This document shows, in pieces, positions 1-10,405 of a DNA stretch of 64,000 nt (its first letter is position 1; the number at the start of each line of letters is the position of its first letter). The stretch lies in NCBI GenBank assembly GCA_002733125.1, contig NVUM01000004.1, positions 77,357 through 141,356 of the forward strand. Direction: 5' to 3'. The notes below the pieces were generated by a model, which ran no database searches, was not told the origin of the DNA, and was given only the letters and a program-made list of their open reading frames with translations. This DNA comes from Porticoccus sp. (GTDB lineage: Bacteria; Pseudomonadota; Gammaproteobacteria; Pseudomonadales; Porticoccaceae). A program made the position numbers and the translations under genes.

Positions 1-152
1 TCTCTGAGTAGCGGATTATCCAGCAGGTAGATCTGTCCCACTGACAGATAATTGGCGGCACGCCAGTAGGCATCAATTTTTTGCAGCTGTTCCGCTGTCA
101 GTGGCTGGTGATTCTGCACCATGCCACTGCCCGCTGAATGTCGGTGTTGCAT
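1..152 (-). CDS. xfp: Phosphoketolase (Xfp) N-terminus, truncated by window edge
   Basis: Reverse-strand translation from ATG at 152: [50 protein letters not shown], the characteristic phosphoketolase N-terminal motif ([24 protein letters not shown]). Lies just downstream of ackA on the same strand. Confidence 0.88.
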   Translation of the reverse strand, partial: MQHRHSAGSGMVQNHQPLTAEQLQKIDAYWRAANYLSVGQIYLLDNPLLR

Positions 153-310
153 AGAATGTTTCCTTGCCCGGTAACAGAATGTTCATCATAGTCAAAAAAG
201 CCGGTCGTCAGCTACTGTTGACTGTGGGGTATGAGCGGTCCGGACAAGTGTCCAGCCTGGCCGGTTGCAATGATGGATAACCCGGTTGCAAATAACATCG
301 TTGTGGATCG

Positions 311-1513
311 TCAGAGGGTGAGTTGCAGGAGGCGATGGACAGATCTGGCGATAATCAGTGCTTCATCGGTGGCAATCACGCGCACCGTGACCGCGCTGGT
401 TCCGGTTGAGATCACCGCAGCATTGTCGGCATTGGCCTGGGGGTCCAGAGTAATGCCGAGATAGCCGAGCCCCTCGCAGATGCGTGCGCGGATAGCCGGA
501 GCGTTTTCGCCGATACCACCGCTGAAGACCAGTGTGTCGAGCCCCGCCAGGGCAGCGGTATAGCCGCCGAGCCACTTTTTGGTCTGGTAGCAGAACAGGG
601 CCAATGCCTCCCGGGCCCGGTTGTCGGTGTCTTCCATGGCCAGCAGTTCCCGTACATCGGCGCTGGTTTCGGAAATTCCCAGCAGGCCGGATTCACAACT
701 GGCAAGCTGTTGAAATTCCGTCGCAGTGATATTCTCCCGTTGTTCCAGATAGCTTGCCACGCCGGGTTCCAGATCCCCTGAACGGCTGCTCATGGGCAAC
801 CCGGAGGTCGGTGTGAACCCCATGCTGGTATCAATGCTTTTGCCATTGCAGACAGCGGCGAGACTGGCACCATTGCCGAGGTGGGCAAGAATTACCCGGC
901 CTGCTGTGGCCGCTTTGTCGCCGAGGCTGACCAGTTCTTCTATCAGGTACGTATAGGAAAGGCCGTGAAAGCCATAGCGCCGCACGCCCAACGCCTCGAA
1001 GCGGCGGGGAATGGGCAGCAGTTGTGCCACCCGTGGCATGCCGGTGTGGAACGCAGTATCGAAGCAGGCTACCTGTGGCAGGGAGGGAAAACGTTCCTGC
1101 AAAGCCTCGATCAATGCCAGCTCGCGGGGCAGATGCTCTGGCGCGAAGGGACTGATGCCTGTCAGTTCGGCCAGCAGTGCCGGGGTAATTCGCTCCGGCT
1201 CAGTATGAGACAGGCCGTGGACCAGTCGATGGCCGATCGCCTGAACCGATGAAATGACCCCCGAGGCCCCCAGCCAGTCCACAAAAGACGCGGCCATCGC
1301 CGTGGGGTCGGCAGGTATGTCGATGGTCCTGTCGATGGTTTCGCCGGAAATCTCCACCATGATCAATCGGGTTCCGGGGATACCAATTCGCTCAATCCGG
1401 CCATGCAGTATCTGCTGCAATGGCTCGTCAACCCGGTATTGGGCAAAGCGGATACTGGAAGAGCCCGCATTAATAATCAGCATGGTCGGTTTGATTGCGT
1501 CCACAAAAGCCAT
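311..1513 (-). CDS. ackA: Acetate kinase
   Basis: 400 aa; LIINAGSSSIRF, GHRLVHG, FDTAFHTGMP, RRYGFHGLSY, HLGNGASLAAVCNGKSIDTSMGFTPTSGLPMSSRSGDLEPG, FSGGIGENAPAIR. Confidence 0.96.
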   Translation of the reverse strand: MAFVDAIKPTMLIINAGSSSIRFAQYRVDEPLQQILHGRIERIGIPGTRLIMVEISGETIDRTIDIPADPTAMAASFVDWLGASGVISSVQAIGHRLVHGLSHTEPERITPALLAELTGISPFAPEHLPRELALIEALQERFPSLPQVACFDTAFHTGMPRVAQLLPIPRRFEALGVRRYGFHGLSYTYLIEELVSLGDKAATAGRVILAHLGNGASLAAVCNGKSIDTSMGFTPTSGLPMSSRSGDLEPGVASYLEQRENITATEFQQLASCESGLLGISETSADVRELLAMEDTDNRAREALALFCYQTKKWLGGYTAALAGLDTLVFSGGIGENAPAIRARICEGLGYLGITLDPQANADNAAVISTGTSAVTVRVIATDEALIIARSVHRLLQLTL

Positions 1514-1791
1514 CTCCCGGTGTTGATTCTGAGTGTTGTGTCGTCGACCCGATTAACCGGCCTGGCAAAGGATGTGTCAAGCCGTGCCAGTCGGGTTAAT
1601 TACGCCACCCAACAACAAAAACGTATCTCTGCTGTTTCAGAAAGTCGCGAATTTTCCGTAACAAGACTTTTTGGGTAGATGGTGGTGCGGGTACTGCGAG
1701 CGCCGCTGCCCCTTCTCCTTCCGATTTCTCCTTCCACTTTCGCCTAATTGTTGCAGATACCCACTGGGGGCTATCTTTCAAATAGAATAGG

Positions 1792-1848
1792 GGCTTTCAG
1801 TTAGCGTAATGGCTTTCAGCTAGCGTAACGGCTTTCGGCTAGAGTAAC
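1792..1848. repeat. Three 19-bp direct tandem repeats upstream of the DUF294/CBS gene
   Basis: GGCTTTCAGTTAGCGTAAT / GGCTTTCAGCTAGCGTAAC / GGCTTTCGGCTAGAGTAAC, contiguous and ending about 25 bp before the start at 1874. Confidence 0.85.
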
Positions 1849-1873
1849 GGGTAATTGTGTTGAGACAGGTTTT

Positions 1874-3730
1874 ATGATCGTCAGTGTAGAAGTGGCCGCA
1901 ATCAGAGAATTTCTTGCCGGGTGCCCACCCTTTGATGAGCTTCCCGCAGAGACGCTCGGGCGCGCCGCCAGTAAAGTACAGATTGCCTATTACCGTGCCG
2001 GCGATCCCAGCGCGGTCCTCGACTACTCCAGCCCGCGTCTGTATGTGGTTCGCACGGGTGCGTTTGAGGTGCGCGACAGCGAGGGGCAGTTGCTCGATCG
2101 GGTGGAGCCCGGTGGTTACTTTGGTTATCCGTCGTTGCTGACCGGCGACGCCATTACCAACCAGTTGACAGTGATTGAGGACGGACTGGTTTACCAACTC
2201 GACGGGGACCTGTTCCAGGCGTTGCGCTCTGCCAGTCGACCCTTCGATCGTTTCTTCAATCGCGCGCATGCCAACCGTTTGCGCCATGCCGTGCGGTTTC
2301 GCGAACAGAGTTATCAGCTTACCCGTCGGGTTGGCGACATTTTCTCCCGCGAGCCGGTGGTCGCATCTGCCGATCAGACCGTTGCCGAGGTGGCGAAATT
2401 GATGACGACTGAACGGGTATCGTCTGTGATGATCGTGGACGACAGGGGTCGGTTGTGTGGTCTGGTCACCGATCGCGATTTGCGTATTCGTGTGGTTGCC
2501 GAAGGTCGCAGTGCGGACACCCCCCTGGCCGACATCATGACCACGGATCTGGTCAGTGTTTCGGCGGAGAGCCTGGTCTTTGAAGCCACACTATTGATGA
2601 CAGAGCACAACATTCACCACTTGCCAGTACTTCGCGACGGCAGTCCCGCGGGGATGGTGACCACCACCGATTTAATCAAGGCGCAAAAAGCGGATCCCGT
2701 TCTTTTGATTGGTGAAATCGGCCATCAGGAGACGGTGGAGGGTTTACAGCAGGTGTCGCGGGATATTCCGGAATTGTTGGGCAGTCTGATCCGGGCCGGT
2801 GCCAGCGCCGACCAGGTCGGCCGTCTGCTGACCACTGTGACCGATGCATTGACCCGGCAATTGCTCCATCAGGCAATGGACAAGCTGGGTGCTGCGCCGA
2901 CAGCCTTTGCCTGGTTGGCCTTCGGTTCACAGGGCCGGCAGGATCAGGCCGCGATTTCCGATCAGGACAACGGCCTGTTACTCAGTGAGGGAGCGACCGG
3001 CGAGGACGACAGCTACTTTAAAGCACTGGCGACTCATGTGAACGACGGTCTGGATCGCTGCGGTTACAAGTACTGTCCCGGGGAGGTGATGGCCATTACC
3101 GATCGCTGGCGGCAACCCCTGGTGGGTTGGAAAAAACAGTTTCTGGGCTGGATTAATCAGCCGTCCACGAAAGCACTGATGCACGCCAGTATTTTCTTTG
3201 ACATGCGTTGTGTTTTTGGCGATAAGGCTCTGTTTGCAGACCTGCAACAGACAGTGTGCAATGCCGCCAGGGGCAACGAAATTTTTCTGGCCAATCTCAC
3301 CGCCAACGCCCTGAAACTGACCCCCCCGATGGGTTTCTTCAAACATTTTGTACTGGAACACAGCGGCGAGCACAAACACGCATTTGACATGAAGTTGCGA
3401 GGCATCATGCCGATCAATGATATCGCCCGAATTCATGCGCTTGCCGCGGGCTCCACCGAAATACATACACTGGCCCGTTTGCGTGAGGCGGCCACCAACC
3501 GGCAGATCACCCTGAAAGATGCCCGCAACCTGATCGATGCCCACGAGTTTATTTCCCGACTGCGGCTGGAACACCAGGGGGCGATGTTGAAGGCGGGCAG
3601 CAAGCCGGACAATTACCTCGATCCGAAAACGCTGTCGTCCCTGTCCCGTCACCAGCTGAGGGATGCGTTCGCGGTAGTGACCAGCGCCCAGGCCGCGCTG
3701 CGAGCCAAGTTTACCCGCGGATTGATGTAA
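1874..3730 (+). CDS. Cyclic-nucleotide-binding / CBS-pair / DUF294 putative nucleotidyltransferase
   Basis: 618 aa; N-terminal cNMP-like domain, tandem CBS (VSSVMIVDDRGRLCGLVTDRDLR ... HHLPVLRDGSPAGMVTTTDL), DUF294 core (FAWLAFGSQGRQDQAAISDQDNGLLL). Confidence 0.9.
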   Translation: MIVSVEVAAIREFLAGCPPFDELPAETLGRAASKVQIAYYRAGDPSAVLDYSSPRLYVVRTGAFEVRDSEGQLLDRVEPGGYFGYPSLLTGDAITNQLTVIEDGLVYQLDGDLFQALRSASRPFDRFFNRAHANRLRHAVRFREQSYQLTRRVGDIFSREPVVASADQTVAEVAKLMTTERVSSVMIVDDRGRLCGLVTDRDLRIRVVAEGRSADTPLADIMTTDLVSVSAESLVFEATLLMTEHNIHHLPVLRDGSPAGMVTTTDLIKAQKADPVLLIGEIGHQETVEGLQQVSRDIPELLGSLIRAGASADQVGRLLTTVTDALTRQLLHQAMDKLGAAPTAFAWLAFGSQGRQDQAAISDQDNGLLLSEGATGEDDSYFKALATHVNDGLDRCGYKYCPGEVMAITDRWRQPLVGWKKQFLGWINQPSTKALMHASIFFDMRCVFGDKALFADLQQTVCNAARGNEIFLANLTANALKLTPPMGFFKHFVLEHSGEHKHAFDMKLRGIMPINDIARIHALAAGSTEIHTLARLREAATNRQITLKDARNLIDAHEFISRLRLEHQGAMLKAGSKPDNYLDPKTLSSLSRHQLRDAFAVVTSAQAALRAKFTRGLM

Positions 3731-4413
3731 TGCTGGCCGGTTGGACTTACCAACTGAAACAAAAGCGCTATCTGGCCCGGTGTCAGCATGCCCGGATGCG
3801 GGAATACCTGCGGGCCGCAGCCCCGTCCAGAAAAGCGGATTTCCGGAAGATCTGCTATCTGGCGGTGGATCTTGAAATGACCGGGATGGAGGTCGACTCA
3901 GATCATATCCTGAGCATCGGTTTCGTACCGATAGATAACATGAGAGTCACGCTGGCCGGTGCCCGGCACATTCTGGTAAGCAGTTCCCTCGGGGTTGGCC
4001 AGAGTGCCGTGATCCACGGTATTCACGACAGGGATATGGTCGGTGCCAGCTCCCTGTCCGAGGCCATGGATTGTCTGCTGGAAGCGTTGCAGGGCAGGGT
4101 GCTGTTACTCCACTACGCGGCCCTCGATCTGGCCTTTTTACAGGAGGCCAGCCAGCGCCTTTACGGCGTGCCGCTGCTGGCGATGGTGGCGGATACCCTG
4201 GTGCTCGAAAATCAGCGACTGCAACGCAACAGTGCGGGGCAGCATGGGCAGGGCCTGCGGTTGTCGGATTGTCGCCGCCGCTACAACCTGCCCGATTATC
4301 ATGCCCACAATGCGCTGGTGGATGCTGTCGCAACGGCAGAGTTGTTTCTCGCGCAAGTCGCTCACCGGTTTGGGCGTGAGCACGCACCGCTGACCCGGAT
4401 AGTCTCCGGTTAA
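3730..4413 (+). CDS. DnaQ-like 3'-5' exonuclease (DEDDh)
   Basis: 227 aa; CYLAVDLEMTGMEVDSDHILSIGFVPI, HGI, YHAHNALVDAVATAELFLA. Start codon overlaps the preceding stop. Confidence 0.88.
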   Translation: MLAGWTYQLKQKRYLARCQHARMREYLRAAAPSRKADFRKICYLAVDLEMTGMEVDSDHILSIGFVPIDNMRVTLAGARHILVSSSLGVGQSAVIHGIHDRDMVGASSLSEAMDCLLEALQGRVLLLHYAALDLAFLQEASQRLYGVPLLAMVADTLVLENQRLQRNSAGQHGQGLRLSDCRRRYNLPDYHAHNALVDAVATAELFLAQVAHRFGREHAPLTRIVSG

Positions 4414-4549
4414 GATGTATCCGGGCTTGTCGGATGGAGCTTTGCTCAGGAAAAATCCTTGTGACCTGTTATGCAAAGGTCGAATAGATGCTAGGCTTCG
4501 TCTCCTTTAATCTGGGCCCCATAGAACTGATAACGAGAGGGAGGATTTC

Positions 4550-6487
4550 ATGTCCGCAACCAATGTTCGTCCCGTCCCCGACGACTTCGCCACCCAGGCG
4601 CATATCGATGCTGAAACCTACGAGCGCATGTATCGCCATTCCATTGAGCACCCGGATGAATTCTGGGCCAAGGAAGCCGAACTGTTTCTCGATTGGGAAA
4701 CACGCTGGAATGAGGTATGTGATTACGATTTCAATACCGGTGAAGCCAGCTGGTTCTCCGGTGGCAAACTGAATGTGACGGTCAACTGTATCGATCGTCA
4801 TCTGGCGGAGCGCGGCGATAAGGTTGCACTGATCTGGGAGGGAGATCACCCGCTGGAAAGCACCGATATCACCTATAACGAGCTCAGTGAACAGGTCAAT
4901 AAGCTGGCCAATGTGCTGAAATCCCGGGGTGTAAAAAAGGGTGATCGGGTCTGTATTTACATGCCGATGATTCCCGAGGCGGCCTATGCGATGCTGGCCT
5001 GTGCCCGCATCGGGGCGGTTCACTCTGTGGTGTTCGGCGGATTTTCCCCCGATGCCCTGAAAGACCGGATTCTCGACTCGGATTGTCAGGTGCTGATCAC
5101 AGCGGATGAAGGTTTGCGCGGCGGCAAGAAAATTCCATTGAAAGCCAATGCCGATCAGGCTTTGCGGGGTTGCCCCAATGTACATACCTGCCTGGTGGTG
5201 GAGCGAACCCGCTCTCTGGTGGAGTGGGATGATAATCGCGATATCTGGTACCACGAAGAAATGATGGAGGCGAATGAGTACTGTGCACCGGAACTGATGG
5301 ATGCAGAGGATCCACTTTTCATCCTCTACACTTCCGGTTCCACCGGGATGCCAAAGGGCGTGATGCACACCACCGCCGGTTATTTGTTGCAATGTGCCAT
5401 GACCCACAAGTATGTCTTTGATCACAAGGATGATGACATCTACTGGTGTACTGCTGATGTGGGCTGGATTACCGGTCACAGCTATATTGTCTACGGCCCA
5501 CTTTGCAATGGCGGGACTTCACTATTATTTGAAGGCGTTCCCACTTATCCCGATGCTTCCCGTTTCTGGCAGGTGGTCGAGAAGCACCGCGTCACTATCT
5601 TTTACACTGCACCCACGGCCATTCGTGCGCTGATGGGGGCCGGTGATGATTATGTCAAAAAAGCCGACCTTGGTTCCCTGCGATTGCTGGGTACGGTGGG
5701 CGAACCGATTAACCCTGAAGCCTGGGAGTGGTATTACCGGGTTGTTGGTGATGGTCGTTGCCCGATTGTCGATACCTGGTGGCAGACAGAAACCGGTGCC
5801 CATATGCTGACCCCTCTGCCTGGCGCCACGCTGATGAAGCCCGGTTGTGCGACCGTCCCATTCTTTGGCGTACAGCCTGTGCTGTTGGATGCTGAAGGGC
5901 ATGAAATCGAAGGTCCCGGTGAAGGCGTTCTGGCTATCAAGGCATCCTGGCCTGCCCAGATTCGTGGTGTATACGGTGATATGGAGCGTTTCCGGGAAAC
6001 CTATTTTGCCCCCTACAAAGGTTATTACTTTACCGGTGATGGCGGTCGTCGGGATGCCGATGGCCACTATTGGATTACCGGCCGGGTGGACGATGTGCTG
6101 AATGTTTCCGGGCATCGCATGGGGACTGCGGAGGTGGAAAGTGCCCTGGTATTGCACGCCAATGTGGCCGAAGCCGCGGTGGTCGGTTACCCGCACGATA
6201 TCAAGGGACAGGGTATTTATGCCTATGTCACGCTGATGAACGGTGCAGAGCCATCGGATGACTTGCGTAAGGAGCTGGTGGCGCTTTGTGTGAAGGAAAT
6301 TGGCGCGATTGCCAAACCGGATGTCATTCATTGGGCTCCCGGGCTGCCGAAGACCCGGTCGGGAAAAATTATGCGCCGTATTTTGCGAAAAATTGCCGCC
6401 AATGAACTGGAGAACCTGGGAGATACTTCAACCCTGGCAGATCCCGCTGTGGTGGACCAGTTGATTGAGAATCGGGCCAATACCTGA
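4550..6487 (+). CDS. acs: Acetyl-CoA synthetase
   Basis: 645 aa; [89 protein letters not shown]. Confidence 0.97.
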   Translation: MSATNVRPVPDDFATQAHIDAETYERMYRHSIEHPDEFWAKEAELFLDWETRWNEVCDYDFNTGEASWFSGGKLNVTVNCIDRHLAERGDKVALIWEGDHPLESTDITYNELSEQVNKLANVLKSRGVKKGDRVCIYMPMIPEAAYAMLACARIGAVHSVVFGGFSPDALKDRILDSDCQVLITADEGLRGGKKIPLKANADQALRGCPNVHTCLVVERTRSLVEWDDNRDIWYHEEMMEANEYCAPELMDAEDPLFILYTSGSTGMPKGVMHTTAGYLLQCAMTHKYVFDHKDDDIYWCTADVGWITGHSYIVYGPLCNGGTSLLFEGVPTYPDASRFWQVVEKHRVTIFYTAPTAIRALMGAGDDYVKKADLGSLRLLGTVGEPINPEAWEWYYRVVGDGRCPIVDTWWQTETGAHMLTPLPGATLMKPGCATVPFFGVQPVLLDAEGHEIEGPGEGVLAIKASWPAQIRGVYGDMERFRETYFAPYKGYYFTGDGGRRDADGHYWITGRVDDVLNVSGHRMGTAEVESALVLHANVAEAAVVGYPHDIKGQGIYAYVTLMNGAEPSDDLRKELVALCVKEIGAIAKPDVIHWAPGLPKTRSGKIMRRILRKIAANELENLGDTSTLADPAVVDQLIENRANT

Positions 6488-6493
6488 GGCCTC

Positions 6494-6526
6494 GGCAAAA
6501 CAGCCCGCCCAGCGGGCTGTTTTGCC
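6494..6526 (+). terminator. Hairpin terminator downstream of acs
   Basis: Perfect 15-bp inverted repeat GGCAAAACAGCCCGC-CCA-GCGGGCTGTTTTGCC directly after the acs stop. Confidence 0.8.
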
Positions 6527-6653
6527 ATCCTGTATTGTATCGATTCTGTCGATAATAGATCCTGCCGATATCAGTCTGAAGCAATTGCCACCAGCAGATG
6601 ATTACCGTGATACATTTCCCTTGTCATTATTCCGTCAGCAACAGGGTAGAGAA

Positions 6654-7196
6654 ATGAAAATCCGTCTGGTTGATTATCAGGGTGGGCTCGATGCCTGTTA
6701 TGGCAACTCACCCTCACCATTTGGCTCGCTTTGGCTGGTCTGGACGGAATCCGGTATTGAGCAGCTGGTGTTTCAGGATCGCGGCGAAACCGATCCCTTT
6801 CGTGTCTTTCCCCGGCTGGATAAATCCCGGTGTTTCAATCGTGATGATGCGGGTGCGGCGACCACTGTGCAAACGCTGTTTTCTAGGCCTGTCGGGGGCG
6901 ACCTGCAGGAGAACAGCTTGACACTGAGCGCGCAGGGTACGGTATTTCAGCGCCGGGTCTGGCAGGCATTATTATCGATCCCCTTTGCCAGTGTGACCAC
7001 CTATCAGCAGGTTGCCAGCGCCATTGACCAGCCCAAAGCAGTGCGCGCCGTGGCTAGCGCGATTGGTGCCAACCCGGTGGCCTGGCTGGTTCCCTGCCAT
7101 CGGGTGATCCGCAGCAACGGCGAGCTGGGGGGCTATCGCTGGGGGCTGCCCCGGAAACAGCAGATGCTGGATTGGGAGCAGTCTGTATCGTCATGA
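6654..7196 (+). CDS. ogt: Methylated-DNA-[protein]-cysteine S-methyltransferase
   Basis: FQRRVWQALLSIPFASVTTYQQVASAIDQPKAVRAVASAIGANPVAWLVPCHRVIRSNGELGGYRWGLPRKQQML contains the PCHRV active site. Start set at the internal ATG MKIRLVDYQ. Confidence 0.92.
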   Translation: MKIRLVDYQGGLDACYGNSPSPFGSLWLVWTESGIEQLVFQDRGETDPFRVFPRLDKSRCFNRDDAGAATTVQTLFSRPVGGDLQENSLTLSAQGTVFQRRVWQALLSIPFASVTTYQQVASAIDQPKAVRAVASAIGANPVAWLVPCHRVIRSNGELGGYRWGLPRKQQMLDWEQSVSS

Positions 7197-7199
7197 CAT

Positions 7200-7231
7200 A
7201 AAAAACCCGGCGATAAATGCCGGGTTTTTTT
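7200..7231. terminator. Bidirectional terminator between convergent ogt and ppa
   Basis: AAAAAACCCGGC-gataaat-GCCGGGTTTTTT. Confidence 0.85.
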
Positions 7232-7254
7232 ACTGGTTGGAGTTCGCCTGGGCT

Positions 7255-7791
7255 TCAGCCCTGCTCTTGAAGATAGCGATCGCGCGAAGCGGTAATTTCT
7301 CTACGGGCGGCTTCTGCATTGTCCCAACCTTCAACTTTCACCCACTTGCCAGCTTCGAGTGTCTTGTAATTTTCAAAGTAGTGTTTGATCTGTTTGATCA
7401 GTAGCTCCGGCAGGTCGGCAATTTCCTGCACGTGGTCATACAGCTTGGTGAGCTTGGTATGGGGTACCGCCAGCAGTTTGGCATCCACACCGGACTCATC
7501 GGTCATGTTCAACACGCCGATGACGCGGCTGCGGATTACTGAGCCGGGCATGACCGGGTAGGGTGTTACCACCAGTACATCCAGGGGATCGCCGTCTTCG
7601 GACAGGGTCTGCGGGATATAGCCGTAATTGGCGGGATAAAACATGGGTGTTGCGACAAAGCGGTCAACAAAAATTGCATCGCTGTCCTTGTCGATTTCAT
7701 ATTTGATGGGGTCGTGGTTCGCGGGGATTTCAATGACCACGTTGATATCGTGCGGCAGGTCGTTGCCAGCGGGAATCTTGTTGTAGCTCAT
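7255..7791 (-). CDS. ppa: Inorganic pyrophosphatase
   Basis: 178 aa; [53 protein letters not shown]. Confidence 0.96.
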   Translation of the reverse strand: MSYNKIPAGNDLPHDINVVIEIPANHDPIKYEIDKDSDAIFVDRFVATPMFYPANYGYIPQTLSEDGDPLDVLVVTPYPVMPGSVIRSRVIGVLNMTDESGVDAKLLAVPHTKLTKLYDHVQEIADLPELLIKQIKHYFENYKTLEAGKWVKVEGWDNAEAARREITASRDRYLQEQG

Positions 7792-7968
7792 GTCTCGTCT
7801 TCTTCTCTCTTGAGGTTAGGGAAGCGGAAATGCACAGGTCCACCCGGCGGGTTTCCAGAGTGGCGGAATTATACTGGCCAGCATGGGCTATTGCCAGTGA
7901 CACCTTGGTCTATACTCTCGGTTCCAAGGCCGCGTTTGCAGGTGTTGGCCGAGAATATTCAGTTCAGG

Positions 7969-8700
7969 TTACGACGATGATTGTCGGGCAACGATGGGCT
8001 CTATGATCAGCTCGACACGGCGGTTTTCAGCGCGGCCCGAGGGAATACTGTTGTCGGCGATTGGACGGTTCTGACCGAAGCATTGAATCACCAACCTGGT
8101 GGGTGTGATGCCGCGTTGGGAAAGATATTCCCCAATGGCGAGGGCACGCTGTTCGGAGAGTTCCTGATTGTAGTCAGTCTCTCCCCGGTTGTCGGTGTGA
8201 CCGGCCACAGTAATCATTGTGTTGTCATACTCTGCCAAGACCCCGGTAATGGCTGTCAGGGCCGATTGAGCCCCCTTGTTGATGGCTGTGCTGTTGACAT
8301 CAAAGATGGTTGCCCCGGGGATAACCATGGTGATTTTGCTGTTCTGTAGGCTGAGGTCAATACGCTGATTCCTCAGCTTCTGCTGGAGGTTGGCATACTG
8401 GACATCCATGTAATAACCCACTTGTTCCGGGGGCAGGGGGTTGATTTTGCCACTGTTACTTAACGTTGCCTTACGTTTTGCCGGGCTGTTTTTTGTGCTA
8501 TCCGAAAGGCTGGTGATTCTGGCCGGCTCTGACTGTTCAGTCAGGGGATTCCAAAGACTACAGCCACCGCCTGCCAATGCAATGATCGCGACGAATAGCC
8601 AGCTCAACGATGTCTTTGGGCAAGATGTTTTTTTCAAGTAGTCAATTCTCCGGTGGTTGATACAGGAATGCCCCGGGAAGGGTTGAGGCCGGCTGGTCAT
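7969..8700 (-). CDS. OmpA-family lipoprotein (peptidoglycan-associated)
   Basis: C-terminal OmpA domain AGHTDNRGETDYNQELSEQRALAIGEYL...RVELII; lipobox ALAGGGC. True start is probably downstream of 8700 on the minus strand. Confidence 0.85.
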   Translation of the reverse strand: MTSRPQPFPGHSCINHRRIDYLKKTSCPKTSLSWLFVAIIALAGGGCSLWNPLTEQSEPARITSLSDSTKNSPAKRKATLSNSGKINPLPPEQVGYYMDVQYANLQQKLRNQRIDLSLQNSKITMVIPGATIFDVNSTAINKGAQSALTAITGVLAEYDNTMITVAGHTDNRGETDYNQELSEQRALAIGEYLSQRGITPTRLVIQCFGQNRPIADNSIPSGRAENRRVELIIEPIVARQSSS

Positions 8701-8742
8701 TCCCTCCGGGGCGGGATAGTTTATCTGCGCTGAGCTGGCTGG

Positions 8743-10302
8743 TCAGCTATATTTTTGATGAAAGTTAATAAACTGACGGGCGGTTAAAGGACGACTGAAC
8801 AGGTAGCCCTGCCCCAGTCTGACACCCTGACTCAATAGCCAGTCCACCTGATGATCGCACTCGACGCCCTCGGCAATAATATCCAGCTTCAATGATTTTG
8901 CCATCTCGATCACATGGACAATGACGCTACTGGTTACCGCCTGGTTTTCAATGGCATCGACAAAGGACTTGTCGATTTTCAGGGCATCCAGCTCAAAACT
9001 TTCCAGATAGGAAAGGCTGGAGTAACCGGTCCCGAAATCATCAATCGCTACCAGATGCCCCCGTTGGCGGAGGGTACGGATCTGCTGCCGCGCCGTGTCG
9101 CTGTCCACCAATGCCCGCTCGGTGATTTCCAGCTTGATGGCTGAAGTAGCCAGCCCGGCGCTTTTCAGCTCGGTTTCAAGGTGGACAAACAGCCGGTCTG
9201 ACTGGAAGTCCTGTGCGGAAAGGTTGAGGTTAATACTGAGATCCGGGCATTGTTTTAGAAGATCGCCCAGCTCGTGAAGGATACCTTGCAGCATCGCCCG
9301 AGCCAAGTCGGTGGCCAACTCGGCCTCCTCGGCGATCGGAATGAAAATGTCCGGGCCGACAACTTCACCGTTGTCACGAGTCCAGCGTGCCAGCGATTCC
9401 GCGCCGAGGCAGCGTCCAGTGGACATGTCCACGATAGGTTGATAGTTGACTCTCAGTTTATTTCTGGTAATTGCATCACGCAATTCGGCGGCCAGGCTGA
9501 GGTGCTGGCGGGAGTAACGCACCACGGCGAATACCCAAAGGGGGATCAGTAGCAGGGCTAATATTCCGGCGGTGATCAGGGTGGGTAGATAGCGTTTCCA
9601 GAACTCACTCATTGGCTGAATGGCGACAATATCGATGGGAAGCAGGGTGCCCAGGGAAAACCGGGAAATCATCTGTTCTGTCGACTGATTGACAGTCATT
9701 CCCTGTTTGAGGCTTTCCAGTGGTGGAAAAATGGCATTGGCGGGCGTCGTGATCATGGGCAGTCTTTCTACCCACAGGCCGGCCATCTGGCCCTTCAGAA
9801 GGTCCACATTCAGTAACAGCCGTGGGTCGATCACCACATCATGGTGCCCAAATCGCATCAGAAACAGCTGTACGCCGCCCACCTCTGTCGCCTCGCTGGG
9901 CCACCAGGCAATAACGCCCGAGTTGTAAATACGGCTGGCTTTGGGTGGTGTGAAAGAGATGCCCTGAATAAACCCGGCACCACAGAGCCGTTTGGCGGCA
10001 CGCCAGTAGCCAATTGCCCGGATGTAGGGGCGCGCGACGGCGACATCCTGCATCATAGCCAGGTGGGCGGTGTTACAGGGATCAGTGGCTTGTTCATTGA
10101 GGGTTTCAAGTAGATTGCGGGCGTCAATAATGGCGTGTTCCGTTTCCTCACCGAGCCGTTGTGACAATTGTTGCAGACGCTGCTCCTCTGTGCCAACGGA
10201 TTCACGCCAGATATACCAGCCGAGCAGCAGTGACAGGGTCAATGCCCCAAGCACTGTAATGGCCAGGATACCAAAAAAGATTTTTTCACGACGTGCCAGC
10301 AT
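8743..10302 (-). CDS. CSS-motif / EAL-domain cyclic-di-GMP phosphodiesterase
   Basis: 519 aa; N-terminal TM and periplasmic domain with conserved Cys (DPCNTAH, AKRLCGAGF); EAL domain LGAESLARW, ITERALVDSD, IDDFGTGYSSLSYL, DALKIDKSFVDAI, AEGVE. Confidence 0.9.
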   Translation of the reverse strand: MLARREKIFFGILAITVLGALTLSLLLGWYIWRESVGTEEQRLQQLSQRLGEETEHAIIDARNLLETLNEQATDPCNTAHLAMMQDVAVARPYIRAIGYWRAAKRLCGAGFIQGISFTPPKASRIYNSGVIAWWPSEATEVGGVQLFLMRFGHHDVVIDPRLLLNVDLLKGQMAGLWVERLPMITTPANAIFPPLESLKQGMTVNQSTEQMISRFSLGTLLPIDIVAIQPMSEFWKRYLPTLITAGILALLLIPLWVFAVVRYSRQHLSLAAELRDAITRNKLRVNYQPIVDMSTGRCLGAESLARWTRDNGEVVGPDIFIPIAEEAELATDLARAMLQGILHELGDLLKQCPDLSINLNLSAQDFQSDRLFVHLETELKSAGLATSAIKLEITERALVDSDTARQQIRTLRQRGHLVAIDDFGTGYSSLSYLESFELDALKIDKSFVDAIENQAVTSSVIVHVIEMAKSLKLDIIAEGVECDHQVDWLLSQGVRLGQGYLFSRPLTARQFINFHQKYS

Positions 10303-10405
10303 GGAGGAAACAGACTCATGGGGGGGCGTTACTTTACCAGAGAGTCACCCAAAACGGGTATGGGATGACCATCTTGATGGCAGGGATTGTGGGTTGTCGA
10401 GTGGG

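Noticed and set aside
1792-1848. 19-bp triplicate considered as CRISPR or plasmid iterons
   Set aside because: Contiguous units without spacers and no replication or cas genes nearby; treated as a promoter-proximal repeat.
1820-2287. 155-aa minus-strand ORF antisense to the CBS/DUF294 gene, and many similar long antisense ORFs (e.g. 2978-3652, 4469-5479, 5525-6331, 11229-12026, 51550-52383, 53316-54686)
   Set aside because: Shadow ORFs in moderately GC-rich coding DNA. The opposite strand carries clear conserved protein families and the antisense translations show no recognisable domains.
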